A stretch of 64,000 nt of DNA from Ambrosia x helenae (Eukaryota > Streptophyta > Magnoliopsida > Asterales > Asteraceae): assembly GCA_030844895.1 (NCBI GenBank), contig CM061229.1, forward strand, positions 121,037,682-121,101,681, in the 5' to 3' direction. The notes beneath the pieces were generated by a model, which saw only the letters and a list, made by a program, of their open reading frames with translations, had not been told where the DNA came from and searched no databases. The stretch's first letter is position 1; each line of letters starts with the position of its first letter. Made by a program: the position numbers and the translations under genes. Shown here piece by piece: positions 21,640-34,898 of this stretch.

Positions 21640-24300
21640 CTGGATATACGGAGCCAGCTCACAGGCTAAAAGGGGTATAGTTGGACTCTATTTTATCGGG
21701 TGCATGAAGGACTTTACCCTTTAGGCAAGTTATAAGGCTAATGCATGCTGGACAATAGAATACCCTCAGTTAATCATGTGCGCCTGAGCGCCTAGGTAAT
21801 TGTATTATGCGAAACTAGAGGCTGGTGGGTGTTAGTGTAGACATCTCATCAAATAGATGCTTTTAAGCTTTTAACCATTTGAGCTTAGGAGCTTTCCAGA
21901 TGTTAATATTTTTGCTAGCATGGACAAGAAACGCTTTAAAGCGACGAGCTTCCCGTTTAAACTTTCAACTAGTTCCTTATTTCTTGGTGATCTTGTGTCA
22001 AGGACCGCTTTCACTTTGTTGGGATTAGCTTTGATGCTTTGTTTTCCTACGATGTGACCAAGGAATTTTCCTTCTCGCAAACCAAATAAGCATTTCACTG
22101 GATTCAGCTTCACATTGATCTTTCTTAAGTTTTTGAAGGTTTCCTTAATGTAGTAAAATCCTTTCCTCCTAGGTTTTTCTTTTAATTACCAAGTCGTTAC
22201 ATAAGCTTCCATGTTCTTGCCTATTTGTTCTAAAAAGGCTTTGTCCATCAAGCTTTAGGGCATGCTTTATTTAGATCCTTAAAGTCTACACACATTCGCC
22301 AAGATTCATGAGGCTTTCTTCCCATTACCAGGTTTTCTATCCAAGATTGGTATTTGACCTCTTTAAGAATACATGCTTGAACCAGTTTGGCAACATCCTA
22401 GCAAGTTGCTAGGCTTCAGGTGCCAAAACTTCTTTTATTTTGGACTATCGGCTTAATTGGTGGAATCTTCAAATCATGCTCAGCGATTTCCCTTAGTATC
22501 CCGTTCATGTCTCTATGGCACCAGACAAACACATCCACACTAGGTCGGGTTGATACTTAGCTCAACGATTCAGTTTTCTCCGGGCTCACGGGCTTTGTAG
22601 GTTACCAAAAAGGCTTGTTTGCTTGGTTGAAGGGTTGCCACCCCTTTTTTTGTTGGAAACTTCATTAGGTGGCCTATGGAAACAACTGCCCCAAAGGTAC
22701 TCAGGCCCTGTCTACGTAGAATGATATCATAGCTAGAAGGGTTGTTAATGACAATGAAAGTTAGTCGCTCTAGTTTGGCATGTTCCCCTTCACTAAGATA
22801 GACGTCAACGATGATTCGTCCTGGAGGACGGACGTGAACACCGACTATTCCTTTGATTGATGAGTCAGACCTTGAAGCTTTGAACGTTCTTCACTGTTTA
22901 AACGGTTAAAACATTTTTCGAACATGATTTCTTTTGTTGTCCCGTCATCTAATCCCTTTCACTTGCAAGCTCCCGACCTTAGCTTCGACGATCATGGGCG
23001 TGAAAAATAAGCTCATCTCCGCTGGCTGGAGAGAAACATATGCATTGTCTTGCCCAAGATTCTGGACAAGGCTTTTTGCAAATAACTTCATCTTCGTAGC
23101 AAATCATATTAGCTTCCTTGCTTTGAACCTTGTCGTTGGTAATCTGACCCTTAACGCCTTCAACCAAGTCAGCTAATTCTCCTTATTTTGCTACCTCTTC
23201 TATTCTCCTTTTCAATTGGTAACAATCATTGGTGTGATGACCATTATCTTCATGGAGCTCACAATACTTGTTGGATTTGTGGCTTTCTGGGAAGAGGCCG
23301 AGGGGGTCGAAAGCTGTATTTTACTTCTTTTGTTGCAAGGATCTCTTGGGGCGTTTTAGTGAGAGTTTGTGAACTGTGAAGTTTACCACCTTTTCTTTGT
23401 TTTGTGAGCGATTCTTACCTTTGAACTTTCGAGCATCCGAACCTTTGTGGTTCTTTTCATCAAAAAGTGGGAAGTGTTGCTTTCTTTTAGAAGGGTTGTT
23501 GGTTCTATAGCTTTCGATACTTCTTTTTCTAGGTTCTTTGTTACAAGCAGTCTCTTTTCCCCTTCGGTGAGTTTCCGCTCATTCAATGACTTCTTCTAAG
23601 GTACAGGGGATACACATGTTGAAGTGTCGTGTGAGGTATTTTGAGCGGATGACATTCATGAAACCAACTACCTTTTTTCGTTTGCTCCACTATACGAGAG
23701 ACCTTCTCTTTTGTATCTTTAAATGCAGTCTCGAAGACTTTCATTGTCCCTTTTGCTTGATCTAGTACAAGACAGTTGCATCGTTGATGCTTCTCCTTTA
23801 CGATTAGCTATAAAGCTCATGTTGAGATCGTCAAATGATTTAATGCTTCTTTCCGGTAAACCATTGAACCATAACCAGGTAGAACCTACGAGGGTTGACA
23901 TAATATTTGGTAGCATTCAACGTTATAATGGTCATCAGGATCTTAAGTGTCGTCATACATTTTCACGTGTGAGGGCATCTTGATTTTGTTATGGAAATCA
24001 AAGTTGGCTATTCAGTGTGAGAAGCATGAAAGGTTTCCATGCTTGTAAGGTTTGATCAGATCTTCGGCAGAGTCTTCGTCACCTGTTCTAGTCTGGACTG
24101 GAGTAGTTGTAAGTCGAGTGGTTACAAGCTAAGAGGCTTGCATCTGGTTCATAAACTGCCACCAGGGAAATTGCGACATCATGAAGGCCGCCATCTGAAG
24201 GTGCATATAGCCAACGTGATGACTTTCACCAGTTGTACACTCATCGCCATTCTTCTTGCCAGTGGCAATGAAGTCGTCACTCGTTCTCAAGCGCTATGAA
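21640..24300 (-). mobile_element. Degenerate Tat/Retand-type Ty3/gypsy internal region
   Basis: Minus-strand fragments appear in gag-to-RT order from right to left. Gag at 23719-23916 has WLWFNGLPERSIKSFDDL. A zinc-knuckle-like YCELHEDNGHHTNDC lies near 23218-23270. A protease C-terminal segment (YDIILRRQGLSTFGAVVS) is near 22640-22720. RT at 21871-22113 has CLFGLREGKFLGHIV and SLNGKLVAL. The YCE-H-D-GH-T-DC knuckle and the FLGHIV...LNG pattern fit the Tat lineage. Every frame is broken, and LTRs were not recognised. Confidence 0.8.
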
Positions 24301-24835
24301 CAGGAGGTGGGATCACCGGTCCCATGGATGTAAGAGTTGTTCTAACGAGTACTCTTGGCTAACAGGATTTGTCATCGATGTTGTTTGTAAGCTTGAGTTA
24401 TAAGGGTTTGTTCCTGCCTCGACCGGAGGTAAGGAGCAGAGTTGGGACCTGCCCCAAACCTTGGAAGCTCAAAAGCTGGAGCCGTAGCTTAGTAGTAAGC
24501 CGAACTCAACCTACCCGACCATAGTAGAGACAACTGAGTCGCATGTTTCAAACACTTAACTGTGAGCATCAAAGCCCATTGTTTTAGACACGACTTGGTT
24601 TATTAGGAAGCTCAAGATAGTAAAACCATATCTCAAGAGTTCTAAAATTTGCATTTGCACTAATTTTTTTCTTGGTATGTTAACAAATCGATACGTATAT
24701 AACTTATAATAAACACTGTATAACGGTGAATATCCTACGAGTATTTGAAGTCATCTATTATGAATGTACATATTTCGTTTTTATTAGTCTATGAAACAGT
24801 AACCATATAATAGTCTTATCTGCCAAGTAGCCTCA
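24301..24835. other. No supportable gene
   Basis: Possible gypsy leader remnant followed by AT-rich sequence, 3' flank of the MBL gene. Confidence 0.45.
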
Positions 24836-24839
24836 AACT

Positions 24840-27800
24840 TCATCCAGAACTGTGAATGTTTTGGACATAATACAACATAGCGACAACTGAAGCTGTAACG
24901 GCACCAAAAGACAATGCAGCCCGGAAATTAACATAACCTTTAACGTATGTCCAAATCCACTTTGACAGAAAATGCACCGTGCAGGTCGACTGAAACTTCG
25001 ATAAAGAAAATTCCTACACCGGACAACATATAAAATATTATTATCTGAATTGTTATTTTTTATGGAATGTAATTGCACAGGTTTGTTAGTTATCAGTTAA
25101 AAACATAAAGGCCAGCAATGAATTCGAAAACTAAATTGTAACAACAAATTTGGGCTAAAATGTTTAAAAAAGTTTAACAACCTAAGGAAAGCGGTCATTC
25201 CATCGGGTTATAATTTACCCACTTGAACGCTAAATTGAGAACAACTGTTGTTGAAGTTTTCTAAAGAGAAGTCCTGCACAATCCCAAAGGAATTTATTAG
25301 AGGTAGAAAGATGGATGGGTCAGGCGGGTTGGGTAGCGGGTCAATACGAGTTCAGAATGAAACAAGTAATTTTTTCGTACAGGTTGAAACGGGCCAGGTT
25401 GGATTGGCTAGTAATTAAACATTGTTATGTTATGTCATTTAGTTTAGACTTTAGACGATAAATATGATTAAAAACAATATTACCACAAAAATAAAATTAA
25501 CATTTACCTTGGGCAACTTCTTCTGGTGGTCAAGATGGTCAACATGCAGCCTTACGTTAGATGCAGCATGAACCCAAAGACTGCGGTCAACATCAGCATA
25601 TGTATACGCAACAATGTCAAATAAAGTATTGGAACCTGCTTCTATAGCTTTCAAGATGGTATCTTCTCTATTTCTCCGGTTCCTGAAATCAAACAACTAT
25701 ATAAAGATTTGACTCGATTTGACCATAACGATTACAGGCCCATTTATCTAAAATTGACAAAAAAATGCAGAATTTTGTACTTGAGATATCCACAAAGCAT
25801 GTGTTTTGGCCACAGATTAATCCTCCCATGCATGGAGACCAAAGCATTAGGCGAGAGGTCCATAAATTTGTAAGTAGTCTGGAAGTAATCCTGCAAAAGA
25901 TTTCAAGCATTTAGTATAAATTATTATGTCTGAAACAAGAAAAATCCGCTTACTTTCTTACGAAACACAAGTATAATATTTGCAACAGCAAGGTATAAAA
26001 TACAAGCACACTTACACTCATATTTCCACCGGAATTAATATCCAATAGCGCACTTCCTTGTCTGACAATATTTATGATAATAATAAAGGAGATAGAATTG
26101 GAATGCATTAGTAATCTGGTAAATGATATCAAGTTGCAGCATCTTACCCGACACAATGATCACCAACAATCAAGGAATTAGTGCTGACATGAAGCAACGC
26201 TAAATGTCCATCTGTATGTCCCTGTATTTTCAAAATTACATTTATGTGACACGTCTTAAATTTGATCCAACATAGCAAGATATCGAGTGATCATTACCGG
26301 AGCAAAAATGATTCTCAATCTCTCCCCGCCGATGCAAATCTCTTCTGTTCCAGAAACAGTCGTATAACTACCTGACCAATCATCTGCGTGGATAAATTTA
26401 ATAAAAATAACATTCGGCTTAAGTAAAATACGCTCACTGTTCTGTGCATAAGATTGTATAAAATAACGTAAAACATTTGTGAAACAAAATTCTGAATAAT
26501 GGCTGCAATGATCTTGATTTATTATTAATAAAAAGTCCTAACCCTTTTTAATGCGACCCTTGGTGTTTTCGTGGACCAACAGGCAAGCTTCCGGATTGCT
26601 TTTTTGGACAGTAGAAAGACCTGGGTAATAACTTATTATTTATTTGAATTGCATATCAAAGCGCAAAGGTAAAACCGTAAAAGTAATTCTGTTGTGTAAA
26701 TTGCTGTAATGACTTACCATCAACATGATCACGATGATGATGAGTGACAAAGACAATTAATTTCCGTGGTAAAGCATCAACAATTTCTGCAAGCTGGTTG
26801 TAACAATTGAAATAGAACAGAAGTTACATAACTAATGAAAATAAAAATACTGTTGCTAACAGAATAAAAATGAACTGAAAATTCAAGTGCATTAGAAGAA
26901 AATTAATAAATCATATTGTCAACCAAGATGCAATGAGGTCAAACTCACTCTAATATTTGATATTTTACGTTAATTATAGCAGAAATGAAGTGTATCCTAT
27001 ATGTAATGGTTATAGCATACTAAACGGTCTACTAAATGCTATTTTGATTAGAGGAGTCGTTAAGAAGTAAAATATTATACTATTTATGTTAACTATGTGA
27101 GCAAAAATGGAATTTAATCAACTTATGATGATGTAGCCATCAAACATAATTGATTGGCTCTAAAAAGATTAACATGGCTCTCAAAAGACACATATATTTA
27201 AAGAACTAAAGTCATATACGGAAGCGTGAAACTTATATCTATGATACCTCTTCATTGAACTCAGATCGGCATCCCGGGTCTACTATCATCGCATCTCCCT
27301 GAGCAACAAAATTACTACTTTCATACTCGACATCATTATATCCAGGTGCAAATACAATCAAATTTGTTGTACGATAAGGTTTTGCTGTTCTGCTTCCCAT
27401 AGGTATGACATTTACACCGGGAGGGTACTCCTAGAAAACAAAATGTGCGCCACAGTTACATAACATGACATCAAATATGAGTACAACTGCAAGCATATGG
27501 AAAATGAACATAACACAAATACTATTATCAGCAACAAATACATGCAGATCAGCACCTAATTACGCATCAAAAGGTTTACTATTTACATGTATATAAATAC
27601 AATACTTACGAACCTGGCAACGCAAGGTTGGAGGCAATTTTAATGAATCGGATTGCATCGAGTCTTTAAGTGGACCATTGACCACTAAAGGCCCAACACG
27701 ATCACTGCCCGGCTTTACTTGAAGTAGCAAGCTGAAGCAGGCTTCATTACTACTCCACTGACAATGGTCTGCATTTACACATTAACAATGTTCATATTGA

Positions 27801-29188
27801 ATGTTTACATTTACGAACCAAACACAACTGAAGCACAAACACGGCAGTTTCTTTAACATAACATGCCAATTACCTTTTAAATTGTCAACATTAGAAACAA
27901 AGTCTCCAGTAACAAAAACAGTCTCAACAGCAAACCCTGGTCCGAAGTTAGGCTCCTCCACAAACTTTAAAAACTTCCACTCCACATCACTAACTGACCC
28001 AAAGCCCACTTGTCCCAAAACCTACAATCAGGAAACCAACCAACCAACCTGAATAATATTAAATCAACATAAATTTTATATAAAGTCATCTAACCATCAA
28101 CAAATCATCACTAAGGACGGAAGTGAGGCAGAACATAGTGAGGGGGGTTAATTTTTTGTTCAAAAGTTTAAGTTTCAGTCCATTTCGTTTAAATAATGCG
28201 ACTTGTTTGTAGTTGGGCCCCTCCTATCTAACAGCTCAAATATAATTTATGTTTTACAAACCCAAAAAGCTAAATACAATACGAATTCACCACATTCACC
28301 AGCAATCAAGGTTTAAAAGAACGAGATCGACCCTCAAGGCGTTTTCCCTTCACCTCATGAGGCCTCAAGGCGACCCGAGGTGGAATTAAAAAAAATAAAT
28401 ATAAAAATTATATATGTTATAAAAAATAAAATAATTGACACATAAAGCCCAAAACATAAAAAACACACATCAAAAATAAAATAACTGACAAAAGAAGTCT
28501 AAAAAAATACCCTAAACCCCCTAAGGCGCAAATTTTCTTACCGCCTCAGGCGTATGTGCAAAATGAACCCCATGAGGCACGCACCACATACACGTTTTCT
28601 TACCGACTCACCTCGAGGCACGCCCATCGGGCTTTTTTAAAACCATGACCGCAATCATCATTATCAGACTATATCCTTTATGTGTAAGAACTGGTTTTTT
28701 TTCTTTGGATGGTGAAAATAAAATTATAATTTTACATTTAATATATCCCCCCCCCCCCCCCCCTTCATTGTTCAAGTTCCCCCACACCGAATTCATCACC
28801 ATTACTTATCTATACAAAAAAAAAAAAAAAAAAAAAACTCATCTTTAACCACTAAAGATTCCAAAACAAATAAACAAGTAATATCTTATCTTAATTCTTA
28901 CAGATGATAACCAAGTACCTCATCAAGAGCTGAATGAAGATCAAAGTTCTTTAAATTAAGGGTATGTGAACACGTGTCCTCTCCTTTGAGTACGAATTGG
29001 GTTGAAGAATATGATTCCGGTGATGATATTGAGGGGAGTATTGCAGAGGGTAAGTCCCATAGATGGGAGTCAACGTAGGAGTCGTACTCTTGGTCGTTGT
29101 ATTTGAGAGGTGGGGTTTGCTTGATGAGAAGATATTCGTCGCTGTTAATTGGGTTTGTAAAGATTACAGCTACCTTGTATGTCGCCAT
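24840..29188 (-). CDS. Metallo-beta-lactamase family protein with Nudix-like N-terminus (LACTB2-like)
   Basis: Twelve exons: complement(join(24840..25013,25508..25682,25781..25890,26016..26061,26148..26221,26298..26383,26543..26620,26718..26793,27248..27430,27614..27768,27874..28021,28919..29188)), 524 aa, all junctions in frame. Residues 1-90 (MATYKVAVIFTNPINSDEYL, SHLWDLPSA) form the Nudix-like start seen in plant LACTB2-type proteins. The MBL fold supplies H270-x-H272-x-D274-H275 (THHHRDHVDG), GHTDGH (333-338), D353 in IVGDH and H393 in MHG, all the metal ligands expected for a zinc hydrolase; animal LACTB2 is a mitochondrial endoribonuclease. A C-terminal hydrophobic segment (FGAVTASVVAMLYYV) may anchor it. 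The first exon ends at GAG|GTACTT. The plant substrate is unknown. Confidence 0.9.
28325..28645. repeat. MITE-like insert in MBL intron 1
   Basis: The left edge ggtttaaaagaa and right edge ttttttaaaacc are inverted. Between them are GC-rich motifs (cctcaaggcg, cctcatgagg, gaggcacgcc) on both strands around an AT-rich core. No convincing target duplication. Confidence 0.45.
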
Positions 29189-30029
29189 TAAAAGATTTGA
29201 TGAGTTGTTGAATGAATGGTGATCGGAATTTTTAAGGGGGTTTGGTTTTGTAGTGGTAGTGTTAGTTGCACCGGTTTTTTGGTGCGACTGTACTGCCTTC
29301 TTCAATGACAGGGTAAATGATAATATGTGAAGAGCAAGTGTTTCAACTACATTTTAAAACTAGATTATACCCCGGAAACGTCTTGGGTTGAAAAATCTAA
29401 TATTACATATCAATTTTACATATGAAATAGAATGATGATGCGCTTTACAGTTTCATATAGGAAAGATTCGGGTAGTACCTAACCTAAGACAATTAACAAT
29501 GTATCTCCAATGTTAACGCTTAACCTTAAACAATGTATAACTCTAAACCTAAAACAATGTACAATTTCAATGCTAACAAATGTTGAAAATAGAATTCATA
29601 TTTACTGATTTGAACATTATTAGTGACTTACCTATATGAATAAAACCCTACAAAATAGTCGTTTTTATTTGAACATAATTAGTAATTTGCCTATACATAT
29701 TAATAAATTACCTGAACAATTTGTGTTTTTTTTTCCTGTATGAACAAAACCCCACAAAAAAAAATAGTCGTTTTTTCTCCGTTTTTTATATAACATTATG
29801 GTACTCGTTGAAAAGATAATAAAGCGTTCGTTAATTTGGTGTAATTTTTTTCTTTAAAAACTCTCGTATATAAAAGATATTAACGTTTAAAAATTATGGG
29901 ATAAAACATAAGAGAGAAAAATCCAATTTTATTTTTAGTTTTTTTTTCTTAAGATCAATTAATACCACATGAAACACTCATGGGAGATGATGCTCTCTTT
30001 GAATGCCAAGAAGGCTTTATTGCTATAAA
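29189..30029. other. Upstream region of the MBL gene, no gene
   Basis: AT-rich, probably containing the MBL promoter. No clear TATA box could be chosen. Confidence 0.5.
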
Positions 30030-30354
30030 TCTTCTATACAACTAATAAAAGAAACTCAATGTGGACACATGGCACTCCCATGTTGATCCTTCAATTCACT
30101 AACCTATCATATTGTGCCATGTGTCATAGTGTGAGAATTTATAAGATTTTTAGTTTTTTTTAAAATCAAAAATCATTAATTAAATGAGGTCAAAATTTGA
30201 GTTCCAAATAATTAAATAAGGTCAAAATTTAAGCTTCAAATAATTAAATGTGGTCAAAATTTGAGCTCCAAATAAAATTAAAAATCATTAATTACATTTG
30301 TATTTGTGTATTTATTTCGTTTTCTTATGTTATAATATAGTATTGTAAATGGAT

Positions 30355-30880
30355 TGTTTTAGATATCCATGGAATGGACCATGGTGTTCTGATGAGAGCA
30401 TCGAAACTTTTAGAAAACAAAGGGAAAGCTTGCAATCTTCAAGGGAACTTCAACTGATGATGAAGGTATGAAATTTTCTGTTTAATATGATCTGCAGAGC
30501 CAAGTATTCTGATTTGTGTTCGTTTTTTTATCAATATATAACTTGTGTCAACAGCTTTTCAACTTATTGAATGAGATCAAGGCATATAGGTTTTCTTTAT
30601 AAAGCATTTACCTCCAGATTACTTCATCTTCCCCAAATCTTAAAAACCCAAATCCTCTACAAATCATTGCCCCATCCTTCAGTTCTTCCTTTTCAAAGGT
30701 ATAGTTTCCATCTAACCCTATATCTTCTTATTATCTTCGATTCTTCTTTTTTCAAAGGTAATTTTTTATGTTGATACAGAATCCATACGCCTCAAGTTTC
30801 TCTTCTTGATTGGGTTTTTTTTGGAGGTTTTTCTTGATACGTAATCAGGTATGATTTATGGTTTTTGAAGTATTTTGATT
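30355..30880 (+). other. Exon-like islands captured in the Helitron
   Basis: The segment 30355-30465 has a short open reading ending gatgatgaag|gtatgaaat, a good donor site. The segment about 30570-30700 is pyrimidine-rich leader-like sequence ending tttcaaag|gtatag. Such exon/donor patterns are expected from gene fragments captured by Helitrons. I could not identify the source genes. Confidence 0.3.
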
Positions 30881-32032
30881 CAATATTAGGGTTTACGAAT
30901 CAGTTTATGAATGTTCTTTGTTTTTTTGATTCAATATAGTGTTATATTTGTGATTCGTTTTTTTTTTAAATCGAACTATAAACAGTAGGGTTTTGAAATC
31001 AATCTTCTATTGTTTGAAGTTGTTCGAAAAAATGGGCTGGAGAAACAATTCTCATTTCTTCAATTCCCTGCTCATTTAAAGGTTTGTATTATTATTGTAT
31101 TTGAAATATAGTAGTCAACTTTTAAAACTGAGACTTTTTTATACATATTCGCTTCACATTTATATAATTTGGTTATTATGTTTTTTTATTATCACTTATT
31201 AATAAAAAGTTAAATTTTCTCACACAGCCGTGTAGCTATAACTTATGATGGTTCTGATTTGTTGGTTTGATCTATAAATGAGCAGGGAAGCACAAGTAAT
31301 TTATGTTCATATGTTTTATATTTTATAAACCCTAGGTTTACAAAATAATAAGAAATGTTCATTGTTTTATTTTTAAAATAATTTGACTACAATTAGCTGT
31401 AATTTTAAAATATCCTTACAAAGTTTGACTACAATTATCTTTATTTTTTGAAAAAACGAGATTTGGAATGAAAAGACAAGTATTATGATTTGTCTATTGA
31501 TAAAATTAGTTGTAGTATTAAAAAAACTTGCCTTAAAAAAGTTTGACAATGATTTGATATAAATTATTTTAAAAAAATCAAGATTTTGAAAATAAAAGAA
31601 AACTGTTAGGATTTTAAAATTTTGACTACAATTTGTTGTAGATTTATTCTAAATTAATATCTTCCTAAATTACATTGGTTTCCAAAGAACAGCAAACCAA
31701 AACATTAAAATCGTTACAAAAAAATCCACACCTATATAAATCCAGTATTTATGATTCAAAACAATCCTAATTATCAAACTAGCTGAATTAGCGTAGAAAC
31801 TCATTGTGTTTTTTTTTCTCTCATCATATTCATTGTTTTCGTATGATTTAATCTAATTACGGTTTTCAATATTATGCTATGCAGAAATAAGATTGTGAAA
31901 CGGTTGGATAATATGTTTTGATCTTCAATATCGGTTGATTAGACATGGATAGTGTTTGCGGGTTTGGATTGGTCTGGTTTGTGATTATCATTAGTTGACT
32001 TACCAAGTTTGTTGCCACATTTGGTGTAATAT

Positions 32033-33514
32033 GTAACGACCCTGCCTGACGTGGCCGGGTCGTCGGGTCGGGTTATCGGAGCTACACAGCGGAATCCAGG
32101 GTAATAACAGTCTTTAGTCTTCCAGGATCCACGTCATCATATCTGTTGGGTTACCTGAACACATGTCAAAAATAGTTTCTGTCAACATAAAGTTGGTGAG
32201 GTCGTGTATTTTATAAAGTGAATGGCCAGTTCGTTTATTTATAATTCTTTTATAACAATCTTTTATAAATATGCTTTACAATTCTAATTCTGGAGGGGAA
32301 AATATATTCTATTAATTCGATTATATGTCTATTATTCCGATTATATTCTATTGGTTGCCATTCCTATCTATGGTATCACTCTGCTTGTGATAAATATAAT
32401 TATTTCTACCCTCTAGTCGGGTAAAACTGGTTCTTGTCCTCTAGTTGGACAAGAAAGGAAATGGCGATACCGTCTAGTACTGTCCTTGTCGTTTCTATTA
32501 CCCCCTTTATATAACTTTTATTATTAATCATTCTTTTATGTAAAGCATTATTATGTTTTCTTATAAATGACATGTATTCCCCCGAAAACACTTAATAAAA
32601 CAGTAAAAGTGGGGAGTTCACGATACTCACTTGTTGGCGTTAATCTCTAGCTAATCCTCTTATTACAATTATATGTCATATATATATGGATACGTTTTAC
32701 GCGTGGGACTTGTTAGATTGTTATACTTGGATATATATCATATATATAATTTATATATAGAATTCAGTATATATTAGATAGTCCTAAACTCGGGGTTTGG
32801 GCATCTAGGCAAAAAGAAATAAAGCTGGCCTTTACAGCTTGGCACGCGAACCTAAAGAACTCTAGACACGAACTTACCCGAGTCTAGTATATCGTTTTAT
32901 ATATCGAATCTTATATATATAAACATATATATTTTATATATGTTTATTATTCTCTTATTATTATTATCAAGTCCGTACGTTATTCGTATTATATATATAT
33001 TAGTATAATTCTAATAATATTCCTCGTCTAGTTATTGGACCGGGTTCTATTCCGGGTGTTGACCGAGTCACCGAGTTGACTCGGCATCGGGTTCCACTTT
33101 CAGATTCGTTTAACGGTACCTCGCAATCAAACATGACTATTATGTTAATAATTGATTATAATAATATGTCTAAACCAATTATCAAATAGTCTTTGAATCT
33201 TACCGATTAACAACCGGGTATTTGTTGGAGAGTGACCGGAAGTCGTATTGAACCCGAATCGTTTATCAACTCGACTTTATCTCCTAATTACAACATAACA
33301 CAAATCGGTCAATAACAATAATCAGAAGATAATTATTAATAACCAATATCAATCGGTTCATAAAGAGGAAACCAATCGGGTGTTTCAAGGCTGGAACAAA
33401 TGGATGGGTTGAGACCCGATGACAAACCAGGAACAGCGAGATGGGTATAGTTCGGGGCTCGATGATGGTGATGAGGATATGTAAGGATTCATTTGAGGTC
33501 CGATTAAGGGTTAC
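32033..33514 (+). other. Possible LTR-like insertion inside the Helitron
   Basis: It starts TGTAACGACCCTGCC and has an end-like GGGTTACA at about 33514, giving TGTAAC/GTTACA inverted ends. GC content is higher and differs from the flanks. No 5-bp duplication was found, so the limits are weak. Confidence 0.25.
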
Positions 33515-33841
33515 AGTGGGTTAGTTACTAATTAGATATTTCCTAATATATTTAAAATTTAACAAATAATAGTTTTAGTTATAAATTTCTCAAATTAGTT
33601 ACAAGTGAAAATTCAAATTTTGATTACAAGAATTTGAATTGATAAATTTCAGTTAAACTTTATAAATAAATATTAAATGTTGTATTTAAGTATATAATTT
33701 CGTATTTTAATATCTATAATGGCAACAATTATACTTAATTATAACATTTAATTCGAATTTTGGATGATTTGACTCAAACGGTGTTTTACTTTTAACATTT
33801 TATCAGAAATATTTTTCACTACTGTTTATTTTTTACTAGAT

Positions 33842-34129
33842 AATACTCCTCAAATACCATCTGATAACAAGATTCCAGTGAAGTTTCAAAGGCGTCAATT
33901 CCCAATATTCGTATGTTTCGCAATGACCATCAATAAAAGCCAAGGACAGTCTTTATCGAAGGTTGGATTGTATTTAAAAGACCCTGTATTTTCACATGGC
34001 CAACTTTATGTTGCATTTTCAAGAGTTAAAAGCAGGCGAGTGGTGAAATTACTCATACCATATGGTGATGGGAATGTCAAGACTAAAACAAAAAATGTGG
34101 TGTATAAGGAAATATTTAGTGATATTTGA
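33842..34129 (+). pseudogene. Helitron RepHel helicase C-terminal fragment
   Basis: QFPIFVCFAMTINKSQGQSL followed by GQLYVAFSRVKSR corresponds to the last helicase motifs (V and VI) of the Pif1-like SF1 helicase in plant Helitron transposases. Gln in SQGQS and Arg in FSRVKS are conserved. The frame ends 121 bp before the Helitron terminal CTAG, the normal position. The Rep HUH nuclease and helicase motifs I-IV are absent, so the element needs a helper. Confidence 0.92.
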
Positions 34130-34226
34130 ATAAAATGTGTATTCCTTGCTTTTAAATTTTAATAAAACATTTCTACTATATTTTGTTTATAGGTTTTACC
34201 GTTCCAAATAATTGTTAATTGTTGAA

Positions 34227-34254
34227 CCGCGTGTCCACGCGGGCAATATTCTAG
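34227..34254 (+). other. Helitron 3' terminal hairpin and CTAG end
   Basis: A 7-bp perfect stem with a 2-nt loop, an 8-nt spacer, then CTAG. In Helitrons this hairpin serves as the transposition terminator. Confidence 0.9.
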
Positions 34255-34321
34255 TTATATAATAGATTAAAATTAAAATTTTTAACTAAGTGCCTAATCT
34301 ATTTCAATCTTTGATTATTTG

Positions 34322-34648
34322 TGGGGCTTAAAAAGAACCGAACCAACATGAACAACGTCTTGTTTGTGTTCGTTTGTTAAGGAAAATATGTCTTCACTAA
34401 CAGTTTAAAACCTTATTAAATTATCGAACATAAACAAACACAAACAAACAGACATAAACGAACACGTTACCGAACGTTCACGAACATAAACGAACAAACG
34501 TGGCCTCTGTTCACGTTCGTTCATTTAACTAAACAAACGAAATATTTTGTCCTTGTTCGTTCGTTTATTAAACGAACGAACACAAACGAACTTCCCACCT
34601 AACGGTTCATGAACTGTTCGTTGAAAGTTTAGTTCGTTTGCAGCCCTA
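34322..34648. mobile_element. hAT-like MITE
   Basis: The right end, read on the minus strand, is TAGGGCTGCAAACGAACTAA, and the left end is TGGGGCTTAAAAAGAACCGA. Flanking octamers attatttg (34314-34321) and attattag (34649-34656) match at 7 of 8. The interior consists of degenerate cgaacaaacgaa/ttcgttcgttt units like those in the element at 35164-35527. Confidence 0.65.
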
Positions 34649-34671
34649 ATTATTAGAGGACAAATTACTAA

Positions 34672-34898
34672 GGGGTTGTTTGACAATATCTGAATGAGTA
34701 AGTGTTGAACTAGTAAGGGGTCAGAAGTATTAAGTTCTGAATCAGTAAAATGCATGAACTATCAGTATAATGGTTATCCATTCAAAGGCAAATGTCGAAC
34801 CGATTCAGACATCTTATCATGTAACAAACAGTGTGAATGAACTATGTCGGACTGATTTAGATATCTGTCTCATTAATAGCTGAAACAAACAACCGCTA
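34672..34898 (+). repeat. MITE-like repeat, second copy of the family at 1477
   Basis: The left edge aaggggttgtttgac and right edge caaacaaccgct are inverted over about 10 bp. Internal gtaag-spaced units resemble those at 1477-1613. No clear target duplication. Confidence 0.5.

Larger units (their letters stand above)
30030..34254 (+). mobile_element. Helitron (non-autonomous, 4.2 kb)
   Basis: The 5' end TCTTCTATACAACTAATAAA follows a host A. The 3' end CTAG (34251-34254) precedes a host T and is preceded, 8 nt away, by a perfect 7-bp-stem hairpin ccgcgtg-tc-cacgcgg (34227-34242). This A|TC...hairpin...CTAG|T plan is diagnostic of Helitrons, which move by rolling-circle replication. A remnant of the Pif1-type helicase C-terminus sits just inside the 3' end, where RepHel normally ends. 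The remaining about 3.8 kb is AT-rich with exon-like islands. Confidence 0.88.
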
